64,000 bases of DNA from Caballeronia humi (GTDB taxonomy: Bacteria; Pseudomonadota; Gammaproteobacteria; Burkholderiales; Burkholderiaceae), in contig NZ_FCNW02000012.1 in the NCBI RefSeq assembly GCF_001544475.1, forward strand, positions 62,001 through 126,000, in the 5' to 3' direction. The position numbers were made by a program, and so were the translations under genes. The notes below the pieces were generated by a model, which did no database searches, was not told where the DNA came from, and was given only the letters and a program-made list of their open reading frames with translations. Shown piece after piece: positions 45,498 through 55,323 of this stretch (position 1 is the first letter of the stretch; every line of letters starts with the position of its first letter).

Positions 45498-46450
45498 GCT
45501 GCGACCGCCGTCTGCGAAAGCCCTTCATATCGCGCGAGAAAGTCCGCATACGTCGCGGCGATGCCGTCTTCCAGTATGATCGATGCCTTCCAGCCCATCC
45601 GCTCCAGTTTCGATACGTCGAGCAGCTTGCGCGGCGTGCCGTCGGGCTTGCTCGCATCGAACGCGAGTTCGCCCTCGAAGCCCACCACGCGGCACACGGT
45701 CTGCGCCAACTCGCGAATCGTCGAGTCCCGACCGACGCCAACGTTGAACACGCCTTCGGCGATGTCGCTTTCCATCATGAAGGTCGCGGCGTCGGCGAGA
45801 TCGTCGACGTGCAGGAACTCGCGGCACGGCGTGCCCGAGCCCCACACTTCGAGCGCACCGTCGCCGCGCAGCTTCGCTTCATGCGCTTTACGGATCAGCG
45901 CGGGCAGCACGTGGCTGCTTTGCAGATCGTAGTTGTCGTTCGGACCGTAGAGATTCGTCGGCATCAGCGACACAAACTTGGTGCCGTATTGCTGGTTGTA
46001 GGCCTCGCACATCTTCAGGCCCGCGATCTTCGCAATCGCATACGCCTCGTTGGTCGGCTCGAGCGCGGAGGTGAGCAGATACTCCTCCTTGATCGGCTGC
46101 GGGCAGGCCTTCGGATAGATGCAGGACGAGCCGAAGAAAATCAGCTTCGGCACGTTCCAGCGCGATGCCGCGTGAATCACGTTCGTTTCGATCGCGAGGT
46201 TCTCGTAGATGAACGACGCAGGCATCGTCGAGTTCGCGTAGATGCCCCCGACGCGCGCCGCCGCGAGGAACACCACATCGATTTGCTCTTCCTCGAAGAA
46301 CAGGTTGACGCCGCCCTGATCGGTCAGGTCGAGATGCGCACGCGTGCGCGTCACGATGTTGCGGTAGCCCGCGCTGGCGAGCCGCCGCACCAGCGCGGAC
46401 CCGACCATCCCCCGATGCCCCGCCACGAAGATGCGTGCGTTCTTGTCCAT
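45494..46450 (-). CDS. fcl: GDP-L-fucose synthase
   Basis: This 318-residue epimerase/reductase converts GDP-4-keto-6-deoxy-mannose to GDP-L-fucose with NADPH. It has the cofactor motif VAGHRGMVGSALVRRLAS, the catalytic serine/cysteine region FFGSSCIYPKACPQPIKEEYLL, and the YAIAKIAGLKMCEAYNQQYG block with Tyr-X3-Lys. PTNLYGPNDNYDL is a GDP-fucose synthase hallmark. It lies four bases after gmd and overlaps the next glycosyltransferase. Confidence 0.96.
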   Translation of the reverse strand: MDKNARIFVAGHRGMVGSALVRRLASAGYRNIVTRTRAHLDLTDQGGVNLFFEEEQIDVVFLAAARVGGIYANSTMPASFIYENLAIETNVIHAASRWNVPKLIFFGSSCIYPKACPQPIKEEYLLTSALEPTNEAYAIAKIAGLKMCEAYNQQYGTKFVSLMPTNLYGPNDNYDLQSSHVLPALIRKAHEAKLRGDGALEVWGSGTPCREFLHVDDLADAATFMMESDIAEGVFNVGVGRDSTIRELAQTVCRVVGFEGELAFDASKPDGTPRKLLDVSKLERMGWKASIILEDGIAATYADFLARYEGLSQTAVAA

Positions 46451-46454
46451 GGTT

Positions 46455-47573
46455 TCACTCGTGATGTTCGAGAGCCTTGAAGCCCGCCAGCGTGACGAGC
46501 GCGTCGCGCCGTGCGATCTGGAAGTCCGAGCGAACCATTTCTTTCACGAGCGACGAGAACGAGGTCTCCGGCTTCCAGCCGAGCTTCTCGTGCGCCTTCG
46601 TCGGATCGCCGAGGAGCGTCTCGACTTCGGTCGGGCGGAAGTAGCGCGGATCGACGCGCACGATCACCTGGCCCGGCGCGAGCTTCGTTTCGCGGCCTTC
46701 GACGCGATCCACGATGCCCACTTCATCCACGCCCTCGCCTTCGAAGCGCACGTGAACGCCGAGTTCAAGAGCCGCCTGCTGAACGAAGTCGCGCACGCTG
46801 TACTGCACGCCCGTTGCGATCACGAAGTCTTCCGGCTTCTCCTGCTGCAACATCATCCATTGCATCTCGACGTAGTCGCGCGCATGACCCCAATCGCGCA
46901 ACGCTGACAGGTTGCCGAGATACAGATCGTCCTGCATGCCCACCGCGATGCGTGCGATCGCGCGCGTGATCTTGCGCGTGACAAACGTCTCGCCGCGCAC
47001 CGGCGACTCGTGGTTGAAGAGAATGCCGTTGCACGCGTACATGCCATACGCTTCGCGATAGTTCACCGTGATCCAGTACGCATACAGCTTCGCGACCGCA
47101 TACGGGCTGCGCGGATAGAACGGCGTGGTTTCGCGCTGCGGGATTTCCTGCACGAGACCATAGAGTTCCGACGTCGATGCCTGATAGAAGCGCGTCTTCT
47201 TTTCAAGTCCCAGGATGCGGATCGCTTCGAGGATGCGCAATGTGCCGATGCCGTCGGCATTCGCCGTGTATTCCGGCTCCTCGAACGACACCGCTACGTG
47301 GCTCTGCGCCGCGAGGTTGTAGATCTCGTCGGGCATCACGCGCTGGACGATGCGCAAGAGGCTCGTCGAATCGGTCAGGTCGCCGTGGTGCAGGAAGAGC
47401 CGTTGGTCCGGATCATGCGGATCGCGATACAGATGGTCGATGCGGTCGGTGTTGAAAAGCGAACTGCGGCGCTTGATGCCGTGTACCTCGTAGCCCTTTG
47501 CGAGCAGCAACTCAGCGAGATACGATCCATCCTGCCCCGTGATGCCGGTGATCAAAGCCACTTTGCGGTTCAT
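46455..47573 (-). CDS. gmd: GDP-mannose 4,6-dehydratase
   Basis: This 372-residue short-chain dehydrogenase makes GDP-4-keto-6-deoxy-D-mannose. Key parts are [20 protein letters not shown], the RR loop [17 protein letters not shown], the catalytic STSELYG, the [12 protein letters not shown] motif with Tyr-X3-Lys, and [19 protein letters not shown]. All are diagnostic of Gmd. It works directly upstream of fcl and downstream of manC in the GDP-fucose pathway. A 74 bp gap separates it from wzc. Confidence 0.97.
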   Translation of the reverse strand: MNRKVALITGITGQDGSYLAELLLAKGYEVHGIKRRSSLFNTDRIDHLYRDPHDPDQRLFLHHGDLTDSTSLLRIVQRVMPDEIYNLAAQSHVAVSFEEPEYTANADGIGTLRILEAIRILGLEKKTRFYQASTSELYGLVQEIPQRETTPFYPRSPYAVAKLYAYWITVNYREAYGMYACNGILFNHESPVRGETFVTRKITRAIARIAVGMQDDLYLGNLSALRDWGHARDYVEMQWMMLQQEKPEDFVIATGVQYSVRDFVQQAALELGVHVRFEGEGVDEVGIVDRVEGRETKLAPGQVIVRVDPRYFRPTEVETLLGDPTKAHEKLGWKPETSFSSLVKEMVRSDFQIARRDALVTLAGFKALEHHE

Positions 47574-47647
47574 TGTCTACCTCGCCTGTTTGCCATGCCG
47601 AGAAGGCGCGTGCCGGACACGCGCCGAACTTGTGTCCGCCAGCATCT

Positions 47648-49882
47648 TTATTCGGAGATGCTTTCGTATCCGTAATAGCCTGCGTAGGTACTGCCCATCA
47701 GCATCTTCGATTGCGGGACGTCGGTGAGGAGGACGCCCTTCATGTTCACGCCGCCGTGATGGAGGCGCTTCATCGTTTCGCCGATTTCCTGCACTTGATT
47801 CTTGCCGTGACGCACGACGAGCAAGCTCGTGCCGGCATGCTTGCCGATGACGGTGGCATCAGTGACCGCAAGGACAGGCGGCGTGTCGACGATGACGAGG
47901 TCGTAGAGGTGTTTCAATTCTTCGAGTACTTCTCCAAGGCGGTCGCTCATCAGGAGTTCGGACGGGTGCGACGGCAGCGAGCCCTTCGTGATCAGGTCGA
48001 CGCCCGGCAGCACGTCGCGCAGGATCGCGCTCGACACGTCCGCGCCCATCAGCACGTCAGAGAGGCCCGGCGAATGACGCACGCCAAAATGCGAGTGGAT
48101 GTCGCCGCGGCGCATGTCACCGTCGATCAGGAGCACGCGCTTGCGGGTCGATGCCACGAGTGTCGCGAGGTTCACCGACAGGAACGACTTGCCGGCCTCC
48201 GGACGCGAGCCCGTCAGCATCACCACGTTGTTGCGCGCGTCTTCCAGTTGCAGTTGCAGCGACGTGCGCAACCCGCGAATCCCTTCGACCGCCGCATCTT
48301 CCGGCGCTTGCGCGGCGAGCACGTGCAGTCCTTCGGTGCGCTGGCCGACCTTGCGTTGCAGGCGCAGTTGCGTATTGCTGCGCGGCACGATCGCGAAGAC
48401 GCGCACGCCCAGTTGCCGCTCGATGTCTTCCGGACGCTCGACGCCGCCATACAGCGCCTTGCGAACGAACGCGACCAGTATACCGAGCACGAGGCCGACG
48501 CCCGCGCTGATCAGGATCACGATCAGGCGCTTCGGACGCACGGGATCGTCGGCTGCTTCGGCGAAGTCGACGACGCGCACGTTGCCGGTCTGCCCCGCCT
48601 TCGCGATGCGCAGTTGCTGCGCGCTGTTGAGCAGGTTCGTGTAGAGCTCGGTGTTGACCCGCACGTCGCGCAGGAGGCGCAGCGCGGTCTGCTCGGTATC
48701 GGGCAGCACGGACACGCTCTTGCCGAGACGCGTCTGCGCACCGGCGAGCGACGCGATCTGCGCATCGAGCGCCTGCACCGAAGGATGGTTCGCCGTGAAG
48801 CGCAGCGACAGTTCGGCGCGTTGCTGTTGCAGGTCGCTCAGCTTCGTCTTGTTATCGACGATCTGTTGCAGCAGCAGACGGCTTTCCTCGCTGAGATCCA
48901 CCGTGCCCTGGCGATTGCGGAACGTGTTGTAGCGCTGTTCGGCCGCATCGAGTTGCTTGCGCAGTTCAGGCAGTTGCTGGTCGAGGAATGCGAGGGTGCG
49001 CTCGGCTTCGAGCGAACGCTTCTCGATGTCCTGCTGCGTGAAGCGGCGCGCGATGCTGTTCACGATCGCCGCTGCCTGCTTGCTGTCGCCACCTTCGAGG
49101 CTCACGCTGATGATGCCCGATTGCAGCGCGGTTTCCGTCACCGTGAGGCGCTTTTGAAGCGCGTCGATGGTGCCGAGCGTCGAGAAGCGTTGCAACTCGA
49201 ATTGCGAGCCGGGAGCGCCGACAAGCTTCTCGACCTTCAGCTTCACGGGACCGATCGAGCTCGTGCCCGACACTTCCTGGCCCACCTTGCCGGTCAGGAT
49301 CGCGATGCCGTTGGGATCGTTCAGCACATAGGTGCCGTTTTCTCCGGCGACGAGCGTGAAAGTCTTTTCGTACTGCTCCTTCGGTGTATCGAAGAGCGGC
49401 ACTTGAATCTGCTCGTTGCCCCATGCGAAGCGCGACATGTAGCCCGCCGGGATCGGCTTGTCGAACGCTGAGAACGCGCTCGCAACGAGGCCGCCGACGA
49501 ACGGAAAGTAGCGCGGCGTGGCGATGATGTCGAGGTGCATGCGGCGCACTGCGTCTTCGACGACGAGGCGCGAGCGAAGGAGTTCGATCTGCGCAGCGGT
49601 GGTCGACTTGGCGTCGAACATCTGCGAGACGGTCTGGACTGCGTTGGCGTTTGCGTTGTTGTTGTTATTGCCGCCGGCGTTGCTTTCTTCCGTTTGAATC
49701 AGGGCGTCCGCGCGATACGTCGGAGGCGCGAGGAACGCGTAGGCTGTTCCCAATGCGATGACCGCCAACATGACAACCGTTACCAGCTTCCAGTTGCCTA
49801 GCACGGCAGCCAGATAGTCCGATAACCGTAACTCGTCCCCCGACGATACATCCGAATATCGTGTATCAAAGTTCATGGCCAT
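47648..49882 (-). CDS. wzc: Polysaccharide copolymerase and tyrosine autokinase (Wzc/BceF type)
   Basis: This inner-membrane protein of about 744 residues controls chain length and export with Wza. It has an N-terminal Wzz domain with a first helix (LVTVVMLAVIALGTAYAFLA), a long periplasmic coiled-coil section, a second helix near residues 440-465 (LIVILISAGVGLVLGILVAFV) and a C-terminal BY-kinase. Walker A is GSRPEAGKS (about residue 555), Walker A' is VLLIDGDMRRGDIHSHFG, and the Tyr cluster at the tail is YAGYYGYESISE. An Asn-rich insertion (NAGGNNNNNANANA) lies in the early periplasmic part. I chose the ATG at 49882 (MAMNFDTRYSD). No separate wzb lies beside it. Confidence 0.94.
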   Translation of the reverse strand: MAMNFDTRYSDVSSGDELRLSDYLAAVLGNWKLVTVVMLAVIALGTAYAFLAPPTYRADALIQTEESNAGGNNNNNANANAVQTVSQMFDAKSTTAAQIELLRSRLVVEDAVRRMHLDIIATPRYFPFVGGLVASAFSAFDKPIPAGYMSRFAWGNEQIQVPLFDTPKEQYEKTFTLVAGENGTYVLNDPNGIAILTGKVGQEVSGTSSIGPVKLKVEKLVGAPGSQFELQRFSTLGTIDALQKRLTVTETALQSGIISVSLEGGDSKQAAAIVNSIARRFTQQDIEKRSLEAERTLAFLDQQLPELRKQLDAAEQRYNTFRNRQGTVDLSEESRLLLQQIVDNKTKLSDLQQQRAELSLRFTANHPSVQALDAQIASLAGAQTRLGKSVSVLPDTEQTALRLLRDVRVNTELYTNLLNSAQQLRIAKAGQTGNVRVVDFAEAADDPVRPKRLIVILISAGVGLVLGILVAFVRKALYGGVERPEDIERQLGVRVFAIVPRSNTQLRLQRKVGQRTEGLHVLAAQAPEDAAVEGIRGLRTSLQLQLEDARNNVVMLTGSRPEAGKSFLSVNLATLVASTRKRVLLIDGDMRRGDIHSHFGVRHSPGLSDVLMGADVSSAILRDVLPGVDLITKGSLPSHPSELLMSDRLGEVLEELKHLYDLVIVDTPPVLAVTDATVIGKHAGTSLLVVRHGKNQVQEIGETMKRLHHGGVNMKGVLLTDVPQSKMLMGSTYAGYYGYESISE

Positions 49883-49963
49883 GGTGTCGCTCACTCGTTC
49901 TGAACTACGTTCTGAACTGCGCATTGGGCGGCGCGCGCGAAATGCGCGCGCCGTGCGAACGGC

Positions 49964-51151
49964 TTACTTCGTGACGATGGCTGCGGTCAAACCAGCATTG
50001 ATTGCCGGCAACAGCAGGTTAAGCACGCGGCTGAATCGGACCAGGCCGCTGTTATCGATATAAACAACGTCCTTCGGTTGCAGCTCGAAGTTGTTGGCGA
50101 GCAGCATCGAAACCGGCGAGCGCGCATCCAGGCGATAGATCTCCGGCTTGTCGCTCTGGCCGTTGCGGATCACGTACGTTTCCTTCGGATTCGACGTTTC
50201 CTGGTTCAAGCTGCCTGCCTGCGAGATCGCGTCGGAAAGCGTGAGCTTGCCGTTCTTCATCGGGATCACGGTGGCGGGCTTGTTCACTTCGCCCATCACG
50301 TAGATGCCGTTCTCTTCGCGCGAATCGATGCGCAGCGAGTCGCCCGGCTTCAGAACGATGTCCGAGGGGCTGCGGCCCTTCTGCGTCATGGCCGCCATGT
50401 TGATCGTATAGGTGGCGCCATCGCGCAGCAGCGTGACGCGGCTTTGGTCGGCGCTCGGCGCGAAGCCGCCCGCACGGCCGATCGCTTCGGTCAGCGTCAT
50501 CGGGATGTCGTTGAAGGTCTGCGTGCCCGGTGCGCGCACGTCGCCGTCGATGTAGACCTGCGACGAACGGAACGATGCGACACGCACCGTGATCTGCGGC
50601 TTCACGAACACCTTCGACAGTTCCTTGTACAGCTCGCGCTGCACCTGTTCCGCAGTCTTGCCGGCGACGTGCAGCGGCTTCGTCACATACGGGAACTGCA
50701 GGTTGCCGTCTGCATCGACGACGAAACCGGGCGCGGCGTCCGCCGTGCGCGTGTTCGGATTCGGCTGGCCGAGCGCGGCTACGAGTTCAGGGTGATCCCA
50801 CACCGTGATCTGCAGCACGTCGCCCACGCCAAGCGCGTAGGAACCCGACTTGCCGTAAAGGCTCGCAAGCGGATCGGGACCGGTCGACGCCGGCTGCGCA
50901 CGCATCTTGCGCACGAGCGACAGATCGATCGGCGTGATCGGGATGTTGACTTCGGTCGCCGGATCGCCGGCGTCGTTGCTGGTTTCAACCAGCGTCGGCG
51001 GCGAGGTCATGCGCATGCCCGGCGCCAGGCCGCAGCCTGCGAAGAGCGTGCACAGCGCTGCTGCGGCGGCGAGTGTGCCGAGCCGGAATCCGGACGTGCC
51101 ACGGTTGTTGTTGGTCAGCGACGTGGTACTTGATTGTTTTTGAGTGAGCAT
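49964..51151 (-). CDS. wza: Outer-membrane polysaccharide export lipoprotein (Wza type)
   Basis: This 395-residue lipoprotein has a long signal region ending in the lipobox LFAGC (Cys40), then the PES domain (VGDVLQITVWDHPELVAAL, FPYVTKPLHVAGKTAEQVQRELYKEL). SLBB-type repeats follow (RVASFRSSQVYIDGDVRAPGTQ and NGIYVMGEVNKPATV). The C-terminal amphipathic helix LVRFSRVLNLLLPAINAGLTA would form the outer-membrane pore. It forms the export channel that docks to Wzc. It lies between wcaJ and wzc in one operon. Confidence 0.95.
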   Translation of the reverse strand: MLTQKQSSTTSLTNNNRGTSGFRLGTLAAAAALCTLFAGCGLAPGMRMTSPPTLVETSNDAGDPATEVNIPITPIDLSLVRKMRAQPASTGPDPLASLYGKSGSYALGVGDVLQITVWDHPELVAALGQPNPNTRTADAAPGFVVDADGNLQFPYVTKPLHVAGKTAEQVQRELYKELSKVFVKPQITVRVASFRSSQVYIDGDVRAPGTQTFNDIPMTLTEAIGRAGGFAPSADQSRVTLLRDGATYTINMAAMTQKGRSPSDIVLKPGDSLRIDSREENGIYVMGEVNKPATVIPMKNGKLTLSDAISQAGSLNQETSNPKETYVIRNGQSDKPEIYRLDARSPVSMLLANNFELQPKDVVYIDNSGLVRFSRVLNLLLPAINAGLTAAIVTK

Positions 51152-51166
51152 TGGTCGTCCCCTGCA

Positions 51167-52546
51167 TCAGTAAGCGTTGGTGTGGCGTAATCCTTTAAAG
51201 ATCGTTGCGGCGATGATTCTCATGTCGAGGCCGAACGACCAGTTCCCGAGGTAATACAAATCGTGTGCGACGCGTCCCTCCATTTTTTCGATGCGATCCG
51301 TTTCGCCCCGAAAGCCATTGATCTGTGCCCAGCCGGTGATGCCAGGTTTGATCCGATAACGATGGATGTATCCCGATACCACCTTCTGGTACAGATCATC
51401 GTGCTCCAGCGCGTGCGGACGCGGACCAACGACGGACATGTCACCCCGCAGCACGTTGAAGAATTGCGGCAGTTCGTCGAGGCTCGTGCGGCGCAAAAAT
51501 GCCCCCACACGCGTGACGCGCGGATCATTGCGCGTTGCCTGACGAACCACCCCGGCCTGCTCGGCATGCACTCGCATCGAGCGGAACTTGTAAATCTGGA
51601 AGACGCGGCCATCCGCGCCCTTGCGGCGCTGCTTGAAGAACACCGGGCCGCGCGAGGTGAGCTTGATCGCGAGCGCGATGCAGATCAGGAGCGGCGAGAC
51701 GGCAAAGAGCGCACAGGCCGCGAACACGCGGTCGAAGAGTTCCTTTTGCAGCAGAGCGCTCGGCGAGAGCGGCGACGCCACCAGGTTGATCGCCGTTTCG
51801 CCCAGCAAATCCGTCACGCCGGATTCGAAGAGCGCAAGGCTCCGCACATCGGGGATGAAGCGCACGTTCACCAGGTCGTCACGGAATTCGTTGACGTACT
51901 TCAGGATCGTGCGTTCGTGTGACAGCGGCAGCGCGAGCCAGACTTCGTTCACGTTCTGCGTGCGCACGAAGTTCACGAACGAGACGATGTCTTCGAATAC
52001 CGGCACTCGTGTGTTGATCGGGCCGGCTTCGGGCGTCGCGTTGCACACGGCCGAGGCGCGGAAGCCCGAAGCCGGCGAGCGGTCGATCTTGCGAATGATC
52101 GACTCGCAATGCCGCCCGCAGCCCACGACCGCGACCGAATGCAGGTTCATGCCGGCGTTGCGCATCCGGGCGAGGACCGCATGCGTGACGAGGCGTCCGG
52201 CGATCAGCAAGCCGCCCGACATCGCCGTCCAGTAGGCGAACCACAACCGCGACACGTAGTCGAGGCGGTGCAGCGAGAACATCAGCACGAGAGCGCACGC
52301 CTGCACGATGAGCCACGCGAGCGACACCTGGCTCGCCAGCACGATCTTCGAGCGTCCGCGCCACGATTCGTACACGCCGAACGACGGAAACAGCGCGAGT
52401 GAAAACGCGGCCGCGAACGCGACGAACGCGACGTAGAAGCGATGTGCTTCGATGTTGTCGAAACGAATCTGCGACGCGATAGCAGCGCCGCAGATGATCA
52501 TTGCGACGTCGAATATCCGCGCCAGTAGTCCCTGTAAATCGCGCAT
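51167..52546 (-). CDS. wcaJ: Undecaprenyl-phosphate hexose-1-phosphate transferase (WcaJ/BceB type)
   Basis: This 459-residue polyprenyl-P hexose-1-P transferase puts the first sugar, usually glucose-1-P from UDP-glucose, on undecaprenyl phosphate. The N-terminal half has four to five helices and a Rossmann-like middle domain (VAVVGCGRHCESIIRKID). The catalytic C-terminal domain contains FKQRRKGADGRVFQIYKFRSM, TSLDELPQFFNVLRGDMSVVG, PRPHALEHDD and PGITGWAQINGFRGETD. This defines the start of EPS synthesis. UDP-glucose would come from GalU at 59590-60552. Confidence 0.95.
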   Translation of the reverse strand: MRDLQGLLARIFDVAMIICGAAIASQIRFDNIEAHRFYVAFVAFAAAFSLALFPSFGVYESWRGRSKIVLASQVSLAWLIVQACALVLMFSLHRLDYVSRLWFAYWTAMSGGLLIAGRLVTHAVLARMRNAGMNLHSVAVVGCGRHCESIIRKIDRSPASGFRASAVCNATPEAGPINTRVPVFEDIVSFVNFVRTQNVNEVWLALPLSHERTILKYVNEFRDDLVNVRFIPDVRSLALFESGVTDLLGETAINLVASPLSPSALLQKELFDRVFAACALFAVSPLLICIALAIKLTSRGPVFFKQRRKGADGRVFQIYKFRSMRVHAEQAGVVRQATRNDPRVTRVGAFLRRTSLDELPQFFNVLRGDMSVVGPRPHALEHDDLYQKVVSGYIHRYRIKPGITGWAQINGFRGETDRIEKMEGRVAHDLYYLGNWSFGLDMRIIAATIFKGLRHTNAY

Positions 52547-52652
52547 CCTGATTCTCCCCGTCCTGCTTTTCCGATGACGAACCGCAAACCGCCGCTTCCT
52601 CCGTGTCCCTGCCGTGCTGCGTGTCCCGTCGTTTTTGTAAATTCAGCTAGCT

Positions 52653-54191
52653 TCAGCTACGGCCGTACGTATCGTCGAAGCGAACGATGTCGTCTTCGCC
52701 GAGATACGAGCCCGACTGCACTTCGATGATTTCGAGCGGCACCTTGCCCGGGTTTTCAAGCCGATGCGTCACGCCGAGCGGGATGTACGTCGATTCGTTC
52801 TCGCTCAGGAGGAACTGCTCCTCGCCGCGCGTCACGAGCGCCGTGCCGCACACGACGGTCCAGTGTTCCGCGCGGTGGTGATGCATCTGCAGCGAGAGGC
52901 GCGCGCCCGGCGTCACCACGATGCGCTTCACCTGGAAGCGGTCGCCGTGATCGATCGAGTCGTAGAAGCCCCACGGCCGGCGCACCTTGCGATGCGCTTC
53001 CGCTTCCGGCGCATGCTCTTCGCGGATGCGTGCGACGAGCCCCTTGATGTCCTGCACGCGCGAGCGGTCGCAGACGAGCACCGCGTCGTCCGTTTCCACC
53101 ACGATGATGTTGGTCGTCCCCACGCATGCGACGAGGCGTCCGCCTTCCGAGCGCGCATAACTCGACGTCGCGCCTTCGAACACGACGCGGCCCGCGGCCA
53201 CGTTGCCCGATTCGTCCTTCTCCATCGCATCCCAGACGGCGTCCCACGAACCCAGGTCCGACCAGCCCGCGACGAGCGGCACCACGACACCCGCGCAAGG
53301 CGCGTTCGCCGTTCCGACGTGCTCCATCACCGCGTAGTCGATCGAATCGGACGGCGAGCGGCCGAATGCGTCTGCATCGGGGCGCAGATAGGCGCCGTCC
53401 GTGCGTCCTTCCTTCACGGCCGCGACGCACGCTGCGTGCATCTCCGGCTGGAGGCGTTCGAGCGCCGCGAGCCACACGCTCGCGCGCACCACGAAAATGC
53501 CGCTGTTCCACCAGTACGTGCCGGCGGCGACGTATTGCGCCGCGAGTTCGGCGGCCGGCTTCTCGACGAAGCGGTCGATCTGATGCGCGCCTTCTTGCAG
53601 CGCGCCGCCGAGGCGGATATAGCCGAAGCCGGTGTCGGGGCGTGTCGGCGGGATGCCGAGCGTCGCGATGGCGCCCGCTTCCGCATGCCGCGCGGCGATG
53701 TCGATCGCGCTGTGGAGCGCGTCGATGTCGGCGATCGAGTGATCGGCCGGCATCGCGACGATGATTGCGTCCTGGCCATCGGCGCAGGCGAGCGCTGCGG
53801 CCAGCGTCAGCGCGGGCGCCGTGTCGCGCCGCGCGGGCTCGACGATGATGCGCGCCGCCACGCCGCTCGAACGGACTTGCTCTTCAGTGGTGAAACGATG
53901 TTCCTCACCGCATACGATGATGGGCTCGGCCGCGACCTGCCAGTCGCCGGGAAAGCCCTTCATGCGGGAGACGGTTGCCTGGAGCAGCGAGTCGGGACCG
54001 ACCACGCCGATCAGTTGCTTCGGAAACTGCTCGCGTGACATCGGCCACAGACGCGTGCCGGAGCCACCGGCAAGGATGACGGGCACGAGCGAGCGGCATG
54101 GCTCGGCCAATCTGGCCGAGCCTGCTGCGTCCACCCCCACCCCACCCTCGTAACCGGTTGCGTCCTTGGCCTGCGTATCGTGTTTCGTCAT
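52653..54191 (-). CDS. manC: Mannose-1-phosphate guanylyltransferase / mannose-6-phosphate isomerase
   Basis: This 512-residue bifunctional enzyme (type II PMI, like AlgA/BceA) makes GDP-mannose. The N-terminal nucleotidyltransferase has PVILAGGSGTRLWPMSREQFPKQL near residue 37 and FVEKPAAELAAQYVAAGTYWWNSGIF. The C-terminal cupin isomerase domain has RPWGFYDSIDHGDRFQVKRI and the metal motif SLQMHHHRAEHWTVV. It leads the minus-strand core operon manC-wcaJ-wza-wzc-gmd-fcl-GT-wcaI and feeds Gmd. An N-terminal extension of about 35 residues precedes the catalytic motif. Confidence 0.95.
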   Translation of the reverse strand: MTKHDTQAKDATGYEGGVGVDAAGSARLAEPCRSLVPVILAGGSGTRLWPMSREQFPKQLIGVVGPDSLLQATVSRMKGFPGDWQVAAEPIIVCGEEHRFTTEEQVRSSGVAARIIVEPARRDTAPALTLAAALACADGQDAIIVAMPADHSIADIDALHSAIDIAARHAEAGAIATLGIPPTRPDTGFGYIRLGGALQEGAHQIDRFVEKPAAELAAQYVAAGTYWWNSGIFVVRASVWLAALERLQPEMHAACVAAVKEGRTDGAYLRPDADAFGRSPSDSIDYAVMEHVGTANAPCAGVVVPLVAGWSDLGSWDAVWDAMEKDESGNVAAGRVVFEGATSSYARSEGGRLVACVGTTNIIVVETDDAVLVCDRSRVQDIKGLVARIREEHAPEAEAHRKVRRPWGFYDSIDHGDRFQVKRIVVTPGARLSLQMHHHRAEHWTVVCGTALVTRGEEQFLLSENESTYIPLGVTHRLENPGKVPLEIIEVQSGSYLGEDDIVRFDDTYGRS

Positions 54192-54318
54192 CGTCGGGCT
54201 CCTGCCTGCTGGATGTTGCGTTGCGCGGAAAAAAACTCCGCCTGAATACCGCTCGAAACGGTGTGCCGCCGGGTGCGTTTCGCTCCCGGCCGGCGAAATG
54301 AAATTGCCTTGAGCCGCC

Positions 54319-55323
54319 TCAGCCGCTCGAATCGCGCCTGCTCTGCATCCGGTACTCGGTCGGAGAGATCAGAAGGCGCTTGCGAAAAATCTTGGCGAGC
54401 CGGTCGCCATTGCCCATGCCGCTCCTGCGCGCGATCTTGTCGACGGGCAGCTCCGAATCCGTCAGGAGCGCGCACGTCACGGCAAGGCGCGCCTGCAACA
54501 GGTAGTCGGACGGCGTAATGCCCATCTCGATCTTGAAGCGGCGCAGGAAGTTGCGTTCGCTCATCGCCGCGACCTGCGCGGCATCGACCACGGAAATCGG
54601 CCGCTCGCAGTTGTCCTGCAGCCAGCGCGCCGCCGCCCGGATCTTGTCGCCGGCGGTCGCCGCGCCACTGTCGCCGAGGAGCGACACCAGCTTCGCGGCG
54701 GACCCCGGCATCAGCCGTTCGGCCACGCCTCGCGATACGTCCAGTCCCAGGTCGCGCTTCACGATCAATAGCGCGCCCTTCATCGATTCATAGCGGTCGC
54801 CCGCTTCGCTCGCCTGCTCGTCGCGCACGACGTGGATCATCGAGCTCGACCCGTAGCGCGCATGCGATTCGTGCGCGTTGCCGATGCCCGCCGCGTCCAG
54901 CACCTTGCGGCCCTCGGAGATCGACTTGACGACCGTCGTCTTCGAATGAACGCGGCGCACCCATTCGATGATGCGTTCGTCGCCTGCCGCGTCGTCGGCG
55001 CCCTTGCCGCCCGCCACGAAGAGCGCGTCGAAGCCGCCGTAATGGCGCGCATCGAGCCCGTCGGTCCAGACCCGGACCGAGGACGAGCACGCCACGTTGC
55101 CGCCTTCGACCGACAGGAAGCGCACGTCATAGGTGCACTCGGCCCGGCCCTTCGCCGACGACAGCTCGTTCGCCATGTGGAAGACCTCGGCGACGATGCC
55201 GGCGCCCAGGAGCGAAAAGCCGTCGTACAGCAGGATTGCGATGCGTCTCACCTCGGACTGCGAGCTTCTGGTCGAAGTGGGTATCCACCCCATGACCGCG
55301 GGTTCGAGATTGGCGTAAGGCAT
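54319..55323 (-). CDS. GATase1-like/AraC-family transcriptional regulator
   Basis: This 334-residue regulator of the GlxA/FtrA group has an N-terminal DJ-1/PfpI-like domain (RRIAILLYDGFSLLGAGIVAEVF, FDALFVAGGKGADDA) and a C-terminal AraC double helix-turn-helix (ISVVDAAQVAAMSERNFLRRFK, LPVDKIARRSGMGNGDRLAKIF, ISPTEYR). The usual cysteine of the DJ-1 elbow is replaced in KSISEGRKVL, so it is likely a sensor, not an enzyme. ATG 55323 has AGAGG six bases upstream. It lies directly upstream of manC in the same direction and is probably the local EPS regulator. A close paralogue is at 60768-61835. Confidence 0.9.
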   Translation of the reverse strand: MPYANLEPAVMGWIPTSTRSSQSEVRRIAILLYDGFSLLGAGIVAEVFHMANELSSAKGRAECTYDVRFLSVEGGNVACSSSVRVWTDGLDARHYGGFDALFVAGGKGADDAAGDERIIEWVRRVHSKTTVVKSISEGRKVLDAAGIGNAHESHARYGSSSMIHVVRDEQASEAGDRYESMKGALLIVKRDLGLDVSRGVAERLMPGSAAKLVSLLGDSGAATAGDKIRAAARWLQDNCERPISVVDAAQVAAMSERNFLRRFKIEMGITPSDYLLQARLAVTCALLTDSELPVDKIARRSGMGNGDRLAKIFRKRLLISPTEYRMQSRRDSSG

